DNA of 64,000 nucleotides from Micromonospora chokoriensis (GCF_900091505.1 NZ_LT607409.1:2232001-2296000); one strand, 5' to 3'; counted from the stretch's first letter, positions 1 through 8,476 are shown. The notes: generated by a model not told the origin, from the letters alone. Numbers and translations: made by a program.

Positions 1-366
1 GTGGTCAACGTGGACCCGCCGACCGAGGCGAAGGACTACCTGCACCGCGGTGGTCGTACCGCCCGGGCCGGTGAGTCCGGCACTGTGGTCACGCTGGTCC
101 TGCCCGAGCAGCGCCGGGACGTGTCCCGGTTGATGGCCACCGCCGGCATCCGGCCCGAGTCGGTCCAGGTGCGCGCCGACGGTGAGGCGTTGGCCCGGGT
201 GACCGGTGCCCGCGAGCCGTCCGGTGTGCCGGTGACCATCGCCGCCCCGCCGGCGCAGACCGCCCGGGCCCGCACCTCAGGTGGCTCGGCCGCCGACGGT
301 GGTGCCCGCCCGGCGCACCGGACGTCGGGTCGGTCCCGCCGCCCGCGCCGTCCCCGTACCGCCTGA
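1..366 (+). CDS. DEAD-box RNA helicase, C-terminal fragment (5' end outside window)
   Basis: Only the end of the gene is present; the reading frame is open at base 1, so the first GTG is not a real start. Near residues 16-25 it has [10 protein letters not shown], which is helicase motif VI (HRxGRxxR) of superfamily 2 DEAD-box proteins, needed for ATP hydrolysis and RNA unwinding. After the RecA2 domain comes a low-complexity Ala/Arg-rich tail ending in a basic RRPRRPR run, typical of actinobacterial RhlE-like helicases and probably an RNA-binding tail. A strong hairpin follows the stop. The subfamily cannot be assigned from this piece. Confidence 0.85.
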   Translation: MVNVDPPTEAKDYLHRGGRTARAGESGTVVTLVLPEQRRDVSRLMATAGIRPESVQVRADGEALARVTGAREPSGVPVTIAAPPAQTARARTSGGSAADGGARPAHRTSGRSRRPRRPRTA

Positions 367-378
367 TCTTCCGCGCCT

Positions 379-416
379 CGACCGACCCGCCCCGCTTCGG
401 CTGGGCGGGTCGGTCG
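379..416 (+). terminator. Hairpin terminator after the helicase gene
   Basis: A 14-bp perfect stem (379-392 pairing with 403-416) with a 10-nt loop lies 13 bases after the helicase stop. There is no long T run, as is usual for terminators in high-GC actinobacteria. Confidence 0.65.
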
Positions 417-617
417 CGTTGGTGGGTCCGGCCGATGCTGCGGGACGCCGGTCCCGCCGTGGTGGTGAGGTGGCCGATCGGCCGCGCTGTCCGACCGCTC
501 GTCTGAGTCGGTAATCAGCCTCGCCTTGGTCGGCTGGCCGACTGTGTGCCGGCTGTGAGTGGTCGAGGCTGACCACCGGGGGATGTCGGGCGGGGGGCCC
601 GGCAGGGAGGGGTGGCC

Positions 618-818
618 ATGGCGGGCGAAGCCGGCTCGGGCGCACTGCGGGAACTGATCCTGGTGGTCGCGGTCGCGCTCGCCGGGCTGCTGCTCGCCAT
701 GGTCGCGGCCTTCGCGCCCTGGCACGCCACCTCGGCGGGTAACGCTCCCGCGGGTCTGGTGGAGCTGCGCGGCCCCGGTGACCAGGGCCCCGGCTCGGCT
801 GTCGCACACGTGGGTTGA
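618..818 (+). CDS. Small single-pass membrane protein, unknown function
   Basis: A 66-residue protein. ATG 618 is preferred over the in-frame GTG at 612 because an AGGGAGG ribosome-binding site sits 7 bases before it. Residues about 11-34 form one hydrophobic helix (LRELILVVAVALAGLLLAMV), followed by a short Gly/Pro-rich tail. No catalytic or metal-binding motif is visible. It lies alone between the helicase terminator and a convergent terminator shared with the Rrf2 gene. I do not recognise a family; the clear ribosome-binding site supports it as a real gene. Confidence 0.5.
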   Translation: MAGEAGSGALRELILVVAVALAGLLLAMVAAFAPWHATSAGNAPAGLVELRGPGDQGPGSAVAHVG

Positions 819-875
819 GCAGCGACCGGCCGACCGGCGCCGGCGGAGGGGCAGGCCCGGTCAGGATCGGTACGA

Positions 876-914
876 GGTGTGGTCGGGTCGGCGGGGCACC
901 GACCCGACCACACC
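876..914. terminator. Bidirectional terminator between convergent genes
   Basis: A 16-bp perfect stem (876-891 with 899-914) and 7-nt loop lie between the end of the small membrane protein (+) and the end of the Rrf2 gene (-). The symmetrical position suggests that it serves both transcripts. Confidence 0.7.
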
Positions 915-925
915 GCCTTCCTGGC

Positions 926-1357
926 TCACGTGGTCGTGGGAGCGTGGGTGAGCAGGTCGGCCAGGCTGGTGCTGTCGACCACTGTGGCGATCGCCCCGTG
1001 CACCGCCAACCAGACGTCGGTCAGGCCGGCGGCCACCCCGTGGTAGCCGGCGCGCTCGGCTGGCAGACCGCGCACCGTGGTGAGCGACCCGCCGACCGCC
1101 CGTAACACGTCCCCGACCGTGATCTCGTCCGGTGGACGGGTCAACGCGTAACCGCCGTCGGCGCCGCGATGACTGTGCAGCAGTCCGGCCCGACGCAGGT
1201 CGAGCAGGATGCCCTGAAGGAAGCTGAGCGGGATGTCCTGCGCCTCGGCCAGGCCGGCGGCCTTCACCAGCTCGCCGTCCTCGCCGTCGCCGACACGAGC
1301 GGCGGCGACGGCGAGCATCGCCCGGAGCGCGTAGTCGCTGCGCGCGGAGACGTACAC
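926..1357 (-). CDS. Rrf2-family transcriptional regulator
   Basis: A 143-aa protein opening with MYVSARSDYALRAM, the hallmark start of Rrf2 proteins, followed by a winged helix (IPLSFLQGILLDLRRAGLLHSHRGADGGYAL) whose wing ends in the GGYxL signature. The three cysteines that bind an iron-sulfur cluster in IscR/NsrR are absent, so it resembles the cluster-free CymR type, which senses cysteine status. It is the last gene of the ABC importer operon, 4 bases after the permease, so it is probably co-transcribed and autoregulatory. The likely operator is the palindrome at 4100-4120. That link is inference. Confidence 0.85.
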   Translation of the reverse strand: MYVSARSDYALRAMLAVAAARVGDGEDGELVKAAGLAEAQDIPLSFLQGILLDLRRAGLLHSHRGADGGYALTRPPDEITVGDVLRAVGGSLTTVRGLPAERAGYHGVAAGLTDVWLAVHGAIATVVDSTSLADLLTHAPTTT

Positions 1358-1361
1358 GGGT

Positions 1362-2246
1362 TCAGTTGCCCGCCTGGTCGAGCACGCCCCAGCGCCGCCG
1401 GATCGCCGTGTCGGCCGCGCCGAAGGCGGCGTCCACCCCGAGACCGAGCACCAGGATGACGATCATCGTGGAGAGCAGCCAGGGCGCGTCGGACAACTCT
1501 CTGGAGTAGGTCAGCTGTGCGCCGAGCGAGGTCTGCGAGATGCCGACCACGATCAGCTCACCGGCCATCAGGCTGCGCCAGGAGAACGCCCACCCCTGCT
1601 TGAGCCCGGCGACGATCGCCGGCAGGGCGGCCGGCGCGATGACGTACCGGTACAGGTTGAGCCCTCGGGCGCCCAGGTTGCGACCGGCACGCAGCAGCAG
1701 CGGCGGCACGTAGTCCACACCGGAGATCACCCCGTTGGCGATGGACGGCGCGGCGCCGAGCACCACCACGAAGAAGATCGCCTTCTCGCTCAGCTCGAAC
1801 AGCAGGATGGCCAGTGGGAACCAGGCGATCGACGGCATGGTCTGCAACGCGGTGATCATCGAGCCGATGGCGGCGCGGAGCACCTTCGAGCGGGCCACCG
1901 CCAACCCCAGCAGCAGGCCGACGGCGACCGAGAAGACGTAGCCGACGGCAGCCCGCCGCAGGGTGGTGAGCAGACCCTCCCAGAGCTGCGGGCCCTGGGC
2001 CTGGGCGACCAGCTCACGGCCGACCTCCAGCGGCCCGGGCAGGGAGTACGGCGGCTTCCAGCCCGACCAGACCACCACCTGCCAGGCGGCGACGGCGATG
2101 GCCAGCGCCGCCAACTTCGGCCAGGTGGCCGCCCAGATCCGGGCACCTCGGGTGACCTCCGTGTCCCGCCCGGCGATCTCCAGCGCGTCCAGGCCGGAGA
2201 TCTGCGCGTCGGTACGCGCGGCACTGGTCAGCGTGTCATTGGCCAT
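1362..2246 (-). CDS. ssuC: ABC transporter permease, SsuC/TauC type
   Basis: A 294-aa inner-membrane permease of the nitrate/sulfonate/taurine importer class. About six hydrophobic segments are visible, beginning near residue 45. The region LNLYRYVIAPAALPAIVAGL contains the EAA-type cytoplasmic loop that contacts the ATPase. The start overlaps the end of the ATPase gene by 11 bases, and the Rrf2 gene follows after 4 bases, so all four genes form one operon. Sulfonate as the substrate is inferred from the binding protein and the CymR-like regulator; nitrate or taurine cannot be excluded. Confidence 0.85.
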   Translation of the reverse strand: MANDTLTSAARTDAQISGLDALEIAGRDTEVTRGARIWAATWPKLAALAIAVAAWQVVVWSGWKPPYSLPGPLEVGRELVAQAQGPQLWEGLLTTLRRAAVGYVFSVAVGLLLGLAVARSKVLRAAIGSMITALQTMPSIAWFPLAILLFELSEKAIFFVVVLGAAPSIANGVISGVDYVPPLLLRAGRNLGARGLNLYRYVIAPAALPAIVAGLKQGWAFSWRSLMAGELIVVGISQTSLGAQLTYSRELSDAPWLLSTMIVILVLGLGVDAAFGAADTAIRRRWGVLDQAGN

Positions 2247-3015
2247 GGCGGCCCACCTCCGTACGGAGCCGCTCGGTGACCTCGGCGGCGATGGCGGCGA
2301 CCTCGGGGGAGTCGATCCGTCGGGGGCGCGGGATGTCCACCTCGGTGGAGTAGATGATCCGGCCGGGGCGGCTGGAGAGCAGGATGATGCGGTCGGCCAG
2401 CCGGGCGGCCTCGCGGACGTTGTGCGTCACGAAGAGCACCGAGAGCTTGCGTTCGGACCAGATGCGTTCCAGCTCGTCGTGCAGGATGTCCCGGGTCATC
2501 GCGTCCAACGCGCCGAACGGCTCGTCCATCAACAGCACCGGGGTGTCCAGGGCCAACGTGCGGGCCAGCGCGACGCGTTGGCGCATTCCGCCGGAGAGCT
2601 CGTGGGGGCGCTTGCGGCCGAAGTCGGCCAGGTGCACCGTACGCAGCAGTTCGGCGACCCGCTCGCGCCGCGCGGCCCGGGGCAGTCGGCGCAGCTTCAG
2701 CGGCACCTCCACGTTGCCGTCGACGGTCAGCCAGGGGAAGAGCGCCGGCTCCTGGAACATCAGCCCCGGGTTGGTGTCACCGTCGAGCGTGATCTGCCCG
2801 CCGCTGGGCCGGTCCAGCCCGGCGACCAGGTTCAGCAGGGTGCTCTTGCCGCAGCCGGAGGCACCGACCAGGCAGACGAACTCGCCGGGCGCGACGTCCA
2901 GCGACACACCGTCGAGGGCCAGTACGGCGTTCGCGCCGCGCCCGTACACCTTGGTCACGCCGGAGAGCGCGACCGCTGTGGTCGCGCTCTGCGGCGTCGT
3001 CGTGGTCGACGTCAT
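2236..3015 (-). CDS. ssuB: ABC transporter ATP-binding protein, SsuB/TauB type
   Basis: A 259-aa cytoplasmic ATPase. Walker A is GASGCGKST, the Q loop is in MFQEPALFPWL, the ABC signature is LSGGMRQR, Walker B is LLMDEPFGALD, and the switch histidine is in FVTHNVREA. The frame stays open upstream, but ATG 3015 is chosen because it overlaps the binding-protein stop in an ATGA arrangement and gives the family's usual length. It energises uptake through the adjacent permease. No key residue is missing. Confidence 0.9.
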   Translation of the reverse strand: MTSTTTTPQSATTAVALSGVTKVYGRGANAVLALDGVSLDVAPGEFVCLVGASGCGKSTLLNLVAGLDRPSGGQITLDGDTNPGLMFQEPALFPWLTVDGNVEVPLKLRRLPRAARRERVAELLRTVHLADFGRKRPHELSGGMRQRVALARTLALDTPVLLMDEPFGALDAMTRDILHDELERIWSERKLSVLFVTHNVREAARLADRIILLSSRPGRIIYSTEVDIPRPRRIDSPEVAAIAAEVTERLRTEVGRHGQ

Positions 3016-4079
3016 GGCTGGACGACCTCGGGCTTGCCGGCGGCCTTGAGCGCGTTGTTGAGGTATTTCAGGTCGTACAGACCGTCGAGGTCGACCGGTT
3101 CGGTCAGCTTGACGTCGACGGCGTGGTCGAGGCCGGCCTTGAGCGAGGTCGCGATCGGGTCGTTGGTGAACTCCAACGTCGGCCATGCCTGCTTGATGAG
3201 CTTCAGGTCCAGCGGCTTCCCGGTGATCTTCCCGATCGCGTCGGAGATGGCCTGCTGGGCCTCCTCGGGCTTGCTGTTGACGAACTCGTTCGCGGCGACC
3301 TGGCCGTCGACCAGCTTCTGCACGACGTCCGGGTGCGCCTTGAGGAACTTCGTGCTGACCAGCAGGTTGGTGATGACGAACTTCCTGTCCGGCCACAGGT
3401 CGCGCTCGTCGACGAGCACCTTGCCACCGGCGTTGACCAGGCGGGAGACGAACGGTTCGGGCACCCAGGCGCCGTCGATCGCGCCGCTGTTGAACGTCTC
3501 GATCGTCTGGGCGTTCTCCTGCGGCACGATCTTGACATCGCCGCCACCCTCCTTCGTGGTGGTCAGCCCCTGCTGCTTGAGCCAGTAGCGGATCGCGACG
3601 TCCTGGGTGTTGCCCAGCTGCGGGGTGGCGATCTTCTTGCCCTTCAGGTCCGGTACGCCGTTGATGGCGGGCTTGACCACCAGGGCGACACCGCCGGAGG
3701 CCGCGCCGGAGACGACCCGGACGGCCTCACCCTTGGACTTGGAGAAGGCGTTCACCGTCGGGTTCGGACCGATGTAGGTGGCGTCCAGCGCGCCGGAGAA
3801 GACGGCCTCGATGGCGGCCGGCCCGGCGTTGAAGGTCTTCGGGTCCAGCTTGACGTTCGCGCCGAGCTTCTCGGCGAAGATGCCCTTCTCCACGCCGACG
3901 ACCGCCGGCGCGTGGGTGATGTTGGGGAAGTAGCCGAGGCGCAGCGTCACCGGGCCGGAGCTTCCGCTCGCGCCGTTGCCGTCGTCGTCGCCGCACGCGG
4001 CAGTGCTGCCCAGGGTCGCCGCGCCGACCACGGTGAGGGTGGCCAGAGTGACCATCCGGCGCAGGGGGGACCGTCTCAT
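3012..4079 (-). CDS. ssuA: Sulfonate/nitrate-type substrate-binding lipoprotein (SsuA-like)
   Basis: A 355-aa binding protein. The N-terminus RRSPLRRMVTLATLTVVG is a basic and hydrophobic signal, and cysteine 29 in STAAC is the likely lipid-attachment site, although the lipobox lacks the usual Leu at -3. The mature domain opens with LRLGYFPNITHAP, typical of the NMT1/SsuA family, and has the conserved IGPNPTVNAF and VPEPFVSRL segments that line the ligand pocket. It is first in the operon and only 20 bases from the Rrf2-type palindrome. The precise ligand is unproven. Confidence 0.85.
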   Translation of the reverse strand: MRRSPLRRMVTLATLTVVGAATLGSTAACGDDDGNGASGSSGPVTLRLGYFPNITHAPAVVGVEKGIFAEKLGANVKLDPKTFNAGPAAIEAVFSGALDATYIGPNPTVNAFSKSKGEAVRVVSGAASGGVALVVKPAINGVPDLKGKKIATPQLGNTQDVAIRYWLKQQGLTTTKEGGGDVKIVPQENAQTIETFNSGAIDGAWVPEPFVSRLVNAGGKVLVDERDLWPDRKFVITNLLVSTKFLKAHPDVVQKLVDGQVAANEFVNSKPEEAQQAISDAIGKITGKPLDLKLIKQAWPTLEFTNDPIATSLKAGLDHAVDVKLTEPVDLDGLYDLKYLNNALKAAGKPEVVQP

Positions 4080-4099
4080 CGTCCATCCAATCCGCAGTA

Positions 4100-4120
4100 T
4101 TCCTACTTAGTTGGTAGGAA
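4100..4120. promoter_or_regulatory. Palindromic operator, probable Rrf2-type site 1
   Basis: TTCCTAC-N7-GTAGGAA has perfect 7-bp arms, centred about 30 bases upstream of the importer start. On the minus strand it contains a TAGGAAT sequence that could act as the -10 element, so a bound protein would block transcription. The operon's own Rrf2 gene is the obvious candidate binder. A second copy of the left half-site is at 4193. Confidence 0.6.
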
Positions 4121-4192
4121 GACTGGGCCAGGCTTCGGTCAGCGTCAAGGCCCATCCACATGACGGGATTCGCGTCTCGGTCATGTCGGTAT

Positions 4193-4213
4193 TTCCTACC
4201 AGTTTGCTAGGGT
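4193..4213. promoter_or_regulatory. Imperfect second operator-like site overlapping a forward -10
   Basis: It repeats the left half TTCCTAC with the same 7-base spacer, but the right half is CTAGGGT, so only four base pairs of symmetry remain. The right half contains TAGGGT, which matches the -10 elements seen in front of several forward genes in this window. It may be a weaker site controlling rightward transcription. Confidence 0.35.
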
Positions 4214-4430
4214 GTCCAGCGCGCGGTGATCGACCGGAGAGGCACCTCCGCGACGACCTCCACTGGTTCCTGGCGAGGGCATCGAGGTGCTCCACCGCGC
4301 CGGGGCCGGTCGGCCCTTCGACGTCGCCGGAGCCGCCACCGCGTCGACGGCGGTGGCCTGGCCACCCCGGTCGCGGCGGCTCCGGGGAGGTCGCAGGTGG
4401 TGAGGGTGCCGACGCGCTAGGGTCGATCCC

Positions 4431-5738
4431 GTGGCGCGGAGATCCAGAATTCCAGCGACGAAGTATCCGGTCGAGCGGTTCACCCTCGACAACGGCCTGC
4501 GGGTGGTGCTCACCCCTGATCGCAGTGCCCCGGTGATCGGGGTGGCGGTGGTCTACGACGTCGGCATCCGCTCCGAGCCGGAGGGCCGCACCGGCTTCGC
4601 CCACCTCTTCGAACACCTGATGTTCCAGGGCTCGGAGAACCTGGAGAAGCTGGCCCACTTCCGGCACGTGCAGGGAGCCGGCGGCACCTTCAACGGGTCC
4701 ACCCACCTGGACTACACCGACTACTTCGAGACGCTGCCGAGCAACGCGCTGGAACGCGCGCTGTTCCTGGAGGCGGACCGGATGCGCGGCCCCCGGCTGA
4801 CCGAGGAGAACCTGCGCAACCAGGTCGACGTGGTCAAGGAGGAGATCCGGGTCAACGTCCTCAACCGGCCGTACGGCGGCTTCCCCTGGCTGACCCTCCC
4901 ACCGGTCATGTTCGACACGTTCCCGAACGCGCACGACGGCTACGGCTCCTTCGACGACCTGGAGTCGGCGACCGTCGCCGACGCCGCGGACTTCTTCCGC
5001 CGCTACTACGCCAGCGGCAACGCGGTCCTGGCCGTCAGCGGCGACATCGACGTGGCCGAGGCGACCGAGCTCGTCACCAGGCACTTCGGGGACGTGCCGG
5101 CCCGGCTGGCGCCGAAACGACCCGACTTCACCGAGCCCGACCTGACCGCGGAGCGGCGCACCTCATACACCGATGCCCTGGCTCCGCTGCCGGCGGTGGC
5201 CGGCGCCTGGCGGGTGCCCGACCCGATCAGCGACTTCGCCGGCTACCTGCCGTACGTGGTGCTGGCCGAGGTGCTCACCGACGGCGACGCCTCGCGGCTG
5301 GTCGAACGACTCGTGCAGCGCGACCGCATGGTGACCAGCCTCGGTGGATACCTCGGCTTCATGGGCGACCCGTTCGACGTCCGTGACCCCACCGCCCTGC
5401 TGTTGCAGGCGCACCTGCCGCCCGGAGGCGACGTGGACAAGGTGCTGCGCACCATCGACGAGGAGCTGGACCGCCTCGCCACCGACGGGCTGACCGACGG
5501 TGAGCTGGCCCGCACTCAGGCCCGCATGGCGACGCACCTGCTGCGCGACACCGACGCGGTGCTCGGCCGCGCGCTGCGGATGGCCGTGCTGGAACAGCAG
5601 CGCGGCGAACCGGGCCTGCTCAACGAGCTGCCACGGTTGGTCGGTGAGGTCACCGAGGAGCAGGTCCGGGCCGCCGCCGCCACCCTGCGGCCGGAGCGTC
5701 GGGCCGCGATCGAGGTCATCGCCGGAGGTGCCCGATGA
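4431..5738 (+). CDS. M16 zinc metallopeptidase, catalytic subunit
   Basis: A 435-aa insulinase/processing-peptidase-like protein. Residues 58-62 are H-L-F-E-H, the inverted HxxEH zinc motif, and a glutamate about 76 residues later (EE near 137-138) supplies the third zinc ligand. The C-terminal half is the second M16 repeat. The start is a GTG with no Shine-Dalgarno; TAGGGT lies 7 bases upstream, so the transcript is probably leaderless. The next gene overlaps by four bases and encodes an M16 protein without the zinc motif, so the two probably form an active/inactive heterodimer. Confidence 0.9.
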   Translation: MARRSRIPATKYPVERFTLDNGLRVVLTPDRSAPVIGVAVVYDVGIRSEPEGRTGFAHLFEHLMFQGSENLEKLAHFRHVQGAGGTFNGSTHLDYTDYFETLPSNALERALFLEADRMRGPRLTEENLRNQVDVVKEEIRVNVLNRPYGGFPWLTLPPVMFDTFPNAHDGYGSFDDLESATVADAADFFRRYYASGNAVLAVSGDIDVAEATELVTRHFGDVPARLAPKRPDFTEPDLTAERRTSYTDALAPLPAVAGAWRVPDPISDFAGYLPYVVLAEVLTDGDASRLVERLVQRDRMVTSLGGYLGFMGDPFDVRDPTALLLQAHLPPGGDVDKVLRTIDEELDRLATDGLTDGELARTQARMATHLLRDTDAVLGRALRMAVLEQQRGEPGLLNELPRLVGEVTEEQVRAAAATLRPERRAAIEVIAGGAR

Positions 5739-7075
5739 CCGGGACTGTCGCCGCCGCGCCGCGCACGTTGCCCCCGCTGGGGCCGACCCGCAAGCTCAAG
5801 GTGCCCAAGCAGGCCGAGCGCACGCTGCGCAACGGCCTCACCGTGATCGCCGTACGCCGGCCCGCCGTGCCCCTGGTCGAGATGCGGCTCTGGGTGCCGT
5901 TCGGGCGGGTCCACCTGGCCCGGGGCGCGATGCTCTCGCAGACGATGCTCTCCGGCACCGAGTCGATGACGAGCGTGCAGCTCGCCGCCGAGTTGCAGAA
6001 GGTGGGCGGTGGGCTCTCCGCGGGCGTCGACCCGGACCGGCTGATGCTCTCCGGCGCCGGGCTGGTCACCGGCCTGGACCGGATGCTGGAGCTGCTGGCC
6101 GACGTGCTGACCAGCGCCAACTACCCGAGCGACGAGGTCGCCACCGAACGGGACCGCCTGGTCGACCGGATCCAGGTGGCACAGAGTCAGCCGGCGCACC
6201 TGGCCCGGGAGGCGCTGCTGAAGCGGATCTACGGCCGTCACCCGTACGCGACGCAGACCCCGGAGCCGGGCCAGATCCGCGCCGTCCGACCGGCGGCGCT
6301 GCGCACCCTGCACGCCGAACGGGTCCACCCGGCCGGCGCGCAGTTGGTGCTGGTCGGCGACGTGCAGCCGGAGAAGGCACTGGACGCCGCCGAGCGGGCG
6401 CTCGGCGGTTGGGTCGGCGCCGGACGGGTCGCCGACCTGCCGGCCACCCCACCGCTGGAGCCGGGGCCGCTGCTGCTCGTCGACCGGCCCGGCTCGGTGC
6501 AGTCGTCGCTGCGGATCGCGCTCCCGGCGGTGTCCCGCACCGACCCGGACCACGCGCCGCTGCAACTGGCCAACCTGATCTTCGGCGGCTACTTCTCCTC
6601 CCGCTGGGTGGAGAACATCCGCGAGGACAAGGGCTACACGTACGGCCCGCACTCCGGCATCGAGCACTCCGTCGCCGGGTCGGTGCTGGTCGCCTCCGCC
6701 GAGGTGGCCACCGAGGTCACCGGCCCGGCCCTGCTGGAGACCACGTACGAGTTGGGTCGGTTGGCGTCACTGCCGCCCAAGCCCGAGGAGTTGGAGCAGG
6801 CCCGGCAGTACGCCCTGGGCACCCTCCAGCTCGGCATGTCCACGCAGGCCGGGTTGGCGGCGCTGACCAGCGCGTACGCGGGCAACGGGCTGCGCCTGGA
6901 CTTCCTCGCCGAGTACGCGGCGAGGTTGGCGAAGGCGAGCATCGACGACGTCGCGCGGGTGGCCGCCCGGTACCTGGCCCCGACCCGGGCGGCGGTGGTG
7001 GTGCTCGGTGACGCGGAGCGGGTGACCCCGGGGCTGGCCGCGCTGACCACTGTCCACACCGAGCCAGCAGCGTGA
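5735..7075 (+). CDS. M16 peptidase-like protein lacking the zinc motif
   Basis: A 446-aa M16-fold protein coupled by ATGA overlap to the catalytic subunit. The position expected to hold HxxEH reads ARGAMLSQTMLSG, so no zinc ligand is present. The glycine-rich region and the C-terminal FGGYFSSRWVENIREDKGYTY segment, which helps bind substrate in this family, are well preserved. By analogy with mitochondrial processing peptidase alpha, it likely contributes to substrate binding while the partner cuts. Its substrate is unknown. Confidence 0.88.
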   Translation: MTGTVAAAPRTLPPLGPTRKLKVPKQAERTLRNGLTVIAVRRPAVPLVEMRLWVPFGRVHLARGAMLSQTMLSGTESMTSVQLAAELQKVGGGLSAGVDPDRLMLSGAGLVTGLDRMLELLADVLTSANYPSDEVATERDRLVDRIQVAQSQPAHLAREALLKRIYGRHPYATQTPEPGQIRAVRPAALRTLHAERVHPAGAQLVLVGDVQPEKALDAAERALGGWVGAGRVADLPATPPLEPGPLLLVDRPGSVQSSLRIALPAVSRTDPDHAPLQLANLIFGGYFSSRWVENIREDKGYTYGPHSGIEHSVAGSVLVASAEVATEVTGPALLETTYELGRLASLPPKPEELEQARQYALGTLQLGMSTQAGLAALTSAYAGNGLRLDFLAEYAARLAKASIDDVARVAARYLAPTRAAVVVLGDAERVTPGLAALTTVHTEPAA

Positions 7076-7112
7076 GCGAGCGACCGATCGGGCCCGGCAG
7101 CGGAGCGCCGGC

Positions 7113-8072
7113 GTGAGTGGGGAGGCGGCCCCGCCGTTGGCGCGGTCCACGCTGGATCGGGCGGCACACCGGCGGGGTGACGCGCAGTGGCTGACCGAGG
7201 CGTGGCTGCGTGCCCGGGTGTTGCTGCTCGACTCGACCGACGGCGGTCGGACGTTGGCCCGCACCGACACGTCGCCTCCGACGTTGGTGCTGTTCGGTGC
7301 GTCCGACGCGCCGGCCGGTTCCGAGTCGACGGCGATGTTCCTCGGTGTCGAGCCGGACGGGGTTCCGGTCTTCGCCCTCGACGCGCCACTGCCGGCGGTA
7401 CCGGGGACCCGGAAGGTCAACCTGCGCGAGGTGGGTCACCTGCTGGCCGACCGCGAGGCGGGCATCTTCACCACCGCGTTGGCGCTGCTCAACTGGCACA
7501 CCCGGCACGGCTACTCGGCGAGCACCGGTGCGCCGACCGCGATGGACGAGGCCGGTTGGTCGCGGGTGGACCGCAACGGCGGGCGGATCTGGCCGCGTAC
7601 CGACCCGGCGATGATCGTCCTGGTGCACGACGACGTGACCGGCCCGGACGGGCGTTGTCTGCTCGGCAACAACGCCAGTTGGCCGGGCACTCCCGGCGGC
7701 CGGCGTTACTCCTGCCTGGCCGGTTACGTGGAGCCGGGCGAGTCGGCCGAGGCCGCCGTCCTGCGCGAGGTCCGCGAGGAGGTGGGCGTCGGGGTCGGGC
7801 GCATCGGGTACGTGGGCAGCCAGGCATGGCCGTTCCCGGGCTCACTGATGCTGGGTTTCCTGGCCACCGCCAACCCGGACGACCCGGTGCGGGTCGATCC
7901 GTCCGAGATCGCGTACGCCAGGTGGTTCTCGCGTCGCGAGGTCGGGGCGGCCCTGGCCGGGAAGACGGTCGACGTGGGCGACGGAGCGCAGTTGATCCTG
8001 CCGCCGCCGTCGTCCATCGCGTTGTTCCTCATCCACCGCTGGCTGGACGGTTGGGTGGACGCCGACAGGTGA
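7113..8072 (+). CDS. nudC: NAD(+)/NADH pyrophosphatase, Nudix hydrolase with degenerate zinc ribbon
   Basis: A 319-aa protein of NudC length. The Nudix box at residues 204-226 is intact (G204, E210, R218-E219, E222-E223, G225), and SQAWPFPGSLM follows, matching the NudC SQPWPFPxS signature that selects NAD(H). NudC enzymes hydrolyse NAD(H) and remove NAD caps from RNA. Unusually, the zinc-ribbon cysteines before the Nudix domain are gone; the region reads YSASTGAPT and then RNGGRIWPRTDP. The GTG start has only a weak ribosome-binding site. In mycobacteria, nudC neighbours mrx1 and uvrD2, as here. Confidence 0.85.
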   Translation: MSGEAAPPLARSTLDRAAHRRGDAQWLTEAWLRARVLLLDSTDGGRTLARTDTSPPTLVLFGASDAPAGSESTAMFLGVEPDGVPVFALDAPLPAVPGTRKVNLREVGHLLADREAGIFTTALALLNWHTRHGYSASTGAPTAMDEAGWSRVDRNGGRIWPRTDPAMIVLVHDDVTGPDGRCLLGNNASWPGTPGGRRYSCLAGYVEPGESAEAAVLREVREEVGVGVGRIGYVGSQAWPFPGSLMLGFLATANPDDPVRVDPSEIAYARWFSRREVGAALAGKTVDVGDGAQLILPPPSSIALFLIHRWLDGWVDADR

Positions 8073-8200
8073 GGCGCGGTCCCGACCCGTGGCCGCCGTT
8101 GCCGCGACGGTCACGGGCCGGGAACACGTGCCGTCGTGGTCGGTGGGTGCGAGAAACGCGGCGGGGGAGCCGGTCCGACCACGACGGACGTCTTGTCGAG

Positions 8201-8476
8201 TCAGGTGCCGGTGGGCCCGGGTCTGTGTCGGAAGGCGGCTCGGGGTTCGGCCAGCGGCAGAACCTTGACCCGTTGCTTACCGGCGCGGACCGCGCCGACC
8301 GTGGCGAGGGCGCGGGCCAGCAGGAGCGCGGCGTCCCGGTCCTCGGCGTGCACGATCTGCCGTCGCGGCTCGGGCGCGGTCGTCTCGTCGCGAAGGCGGT
8401 GGCCATCTGCCCAGGCAGCGGCGATGTCCCCGTCGGCGACGGCGCGGATGTCGGTGCGAACGATCAGGAACCGCAT
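8201..8476 (-). CDS. Hypothetical protein, 91 aa
   Basis: The start ATG at 8476 has GGAGA six bases upstream. The protein begins MRFLIVRTDIRAVADGD, mixes charged and hydrophobic residues like a small soluble domain, and has a C-terminal half (AALLLARALATVGAVRAGK) that looks helical. No known motif is visible and I do not recognise a family. It sits at the edge of the accessory islet with the DUF397/XRE genes and has the same orientation, 213 bases downstream of DUF397. Confidence 0.5.
   Translation of the reverse strand: MRFLIVRTDIRAVADGDIAAAWADGHRLRDETTAPEPRRQIVHAEDRDAALLLARALATVGAVRAGKQRVKVLPLAEPRAAFRHRPGPTGT

Noticed and set aside
4183..4536. A forward frame containing ERHLRDDLHWFLARASRC, reminiscent of the sulfur leader peptides
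   Set aside because: It has no stop before 4536, starts upstream of the only -10 candidate and lacks the HVD core. The similarity looks accidental.
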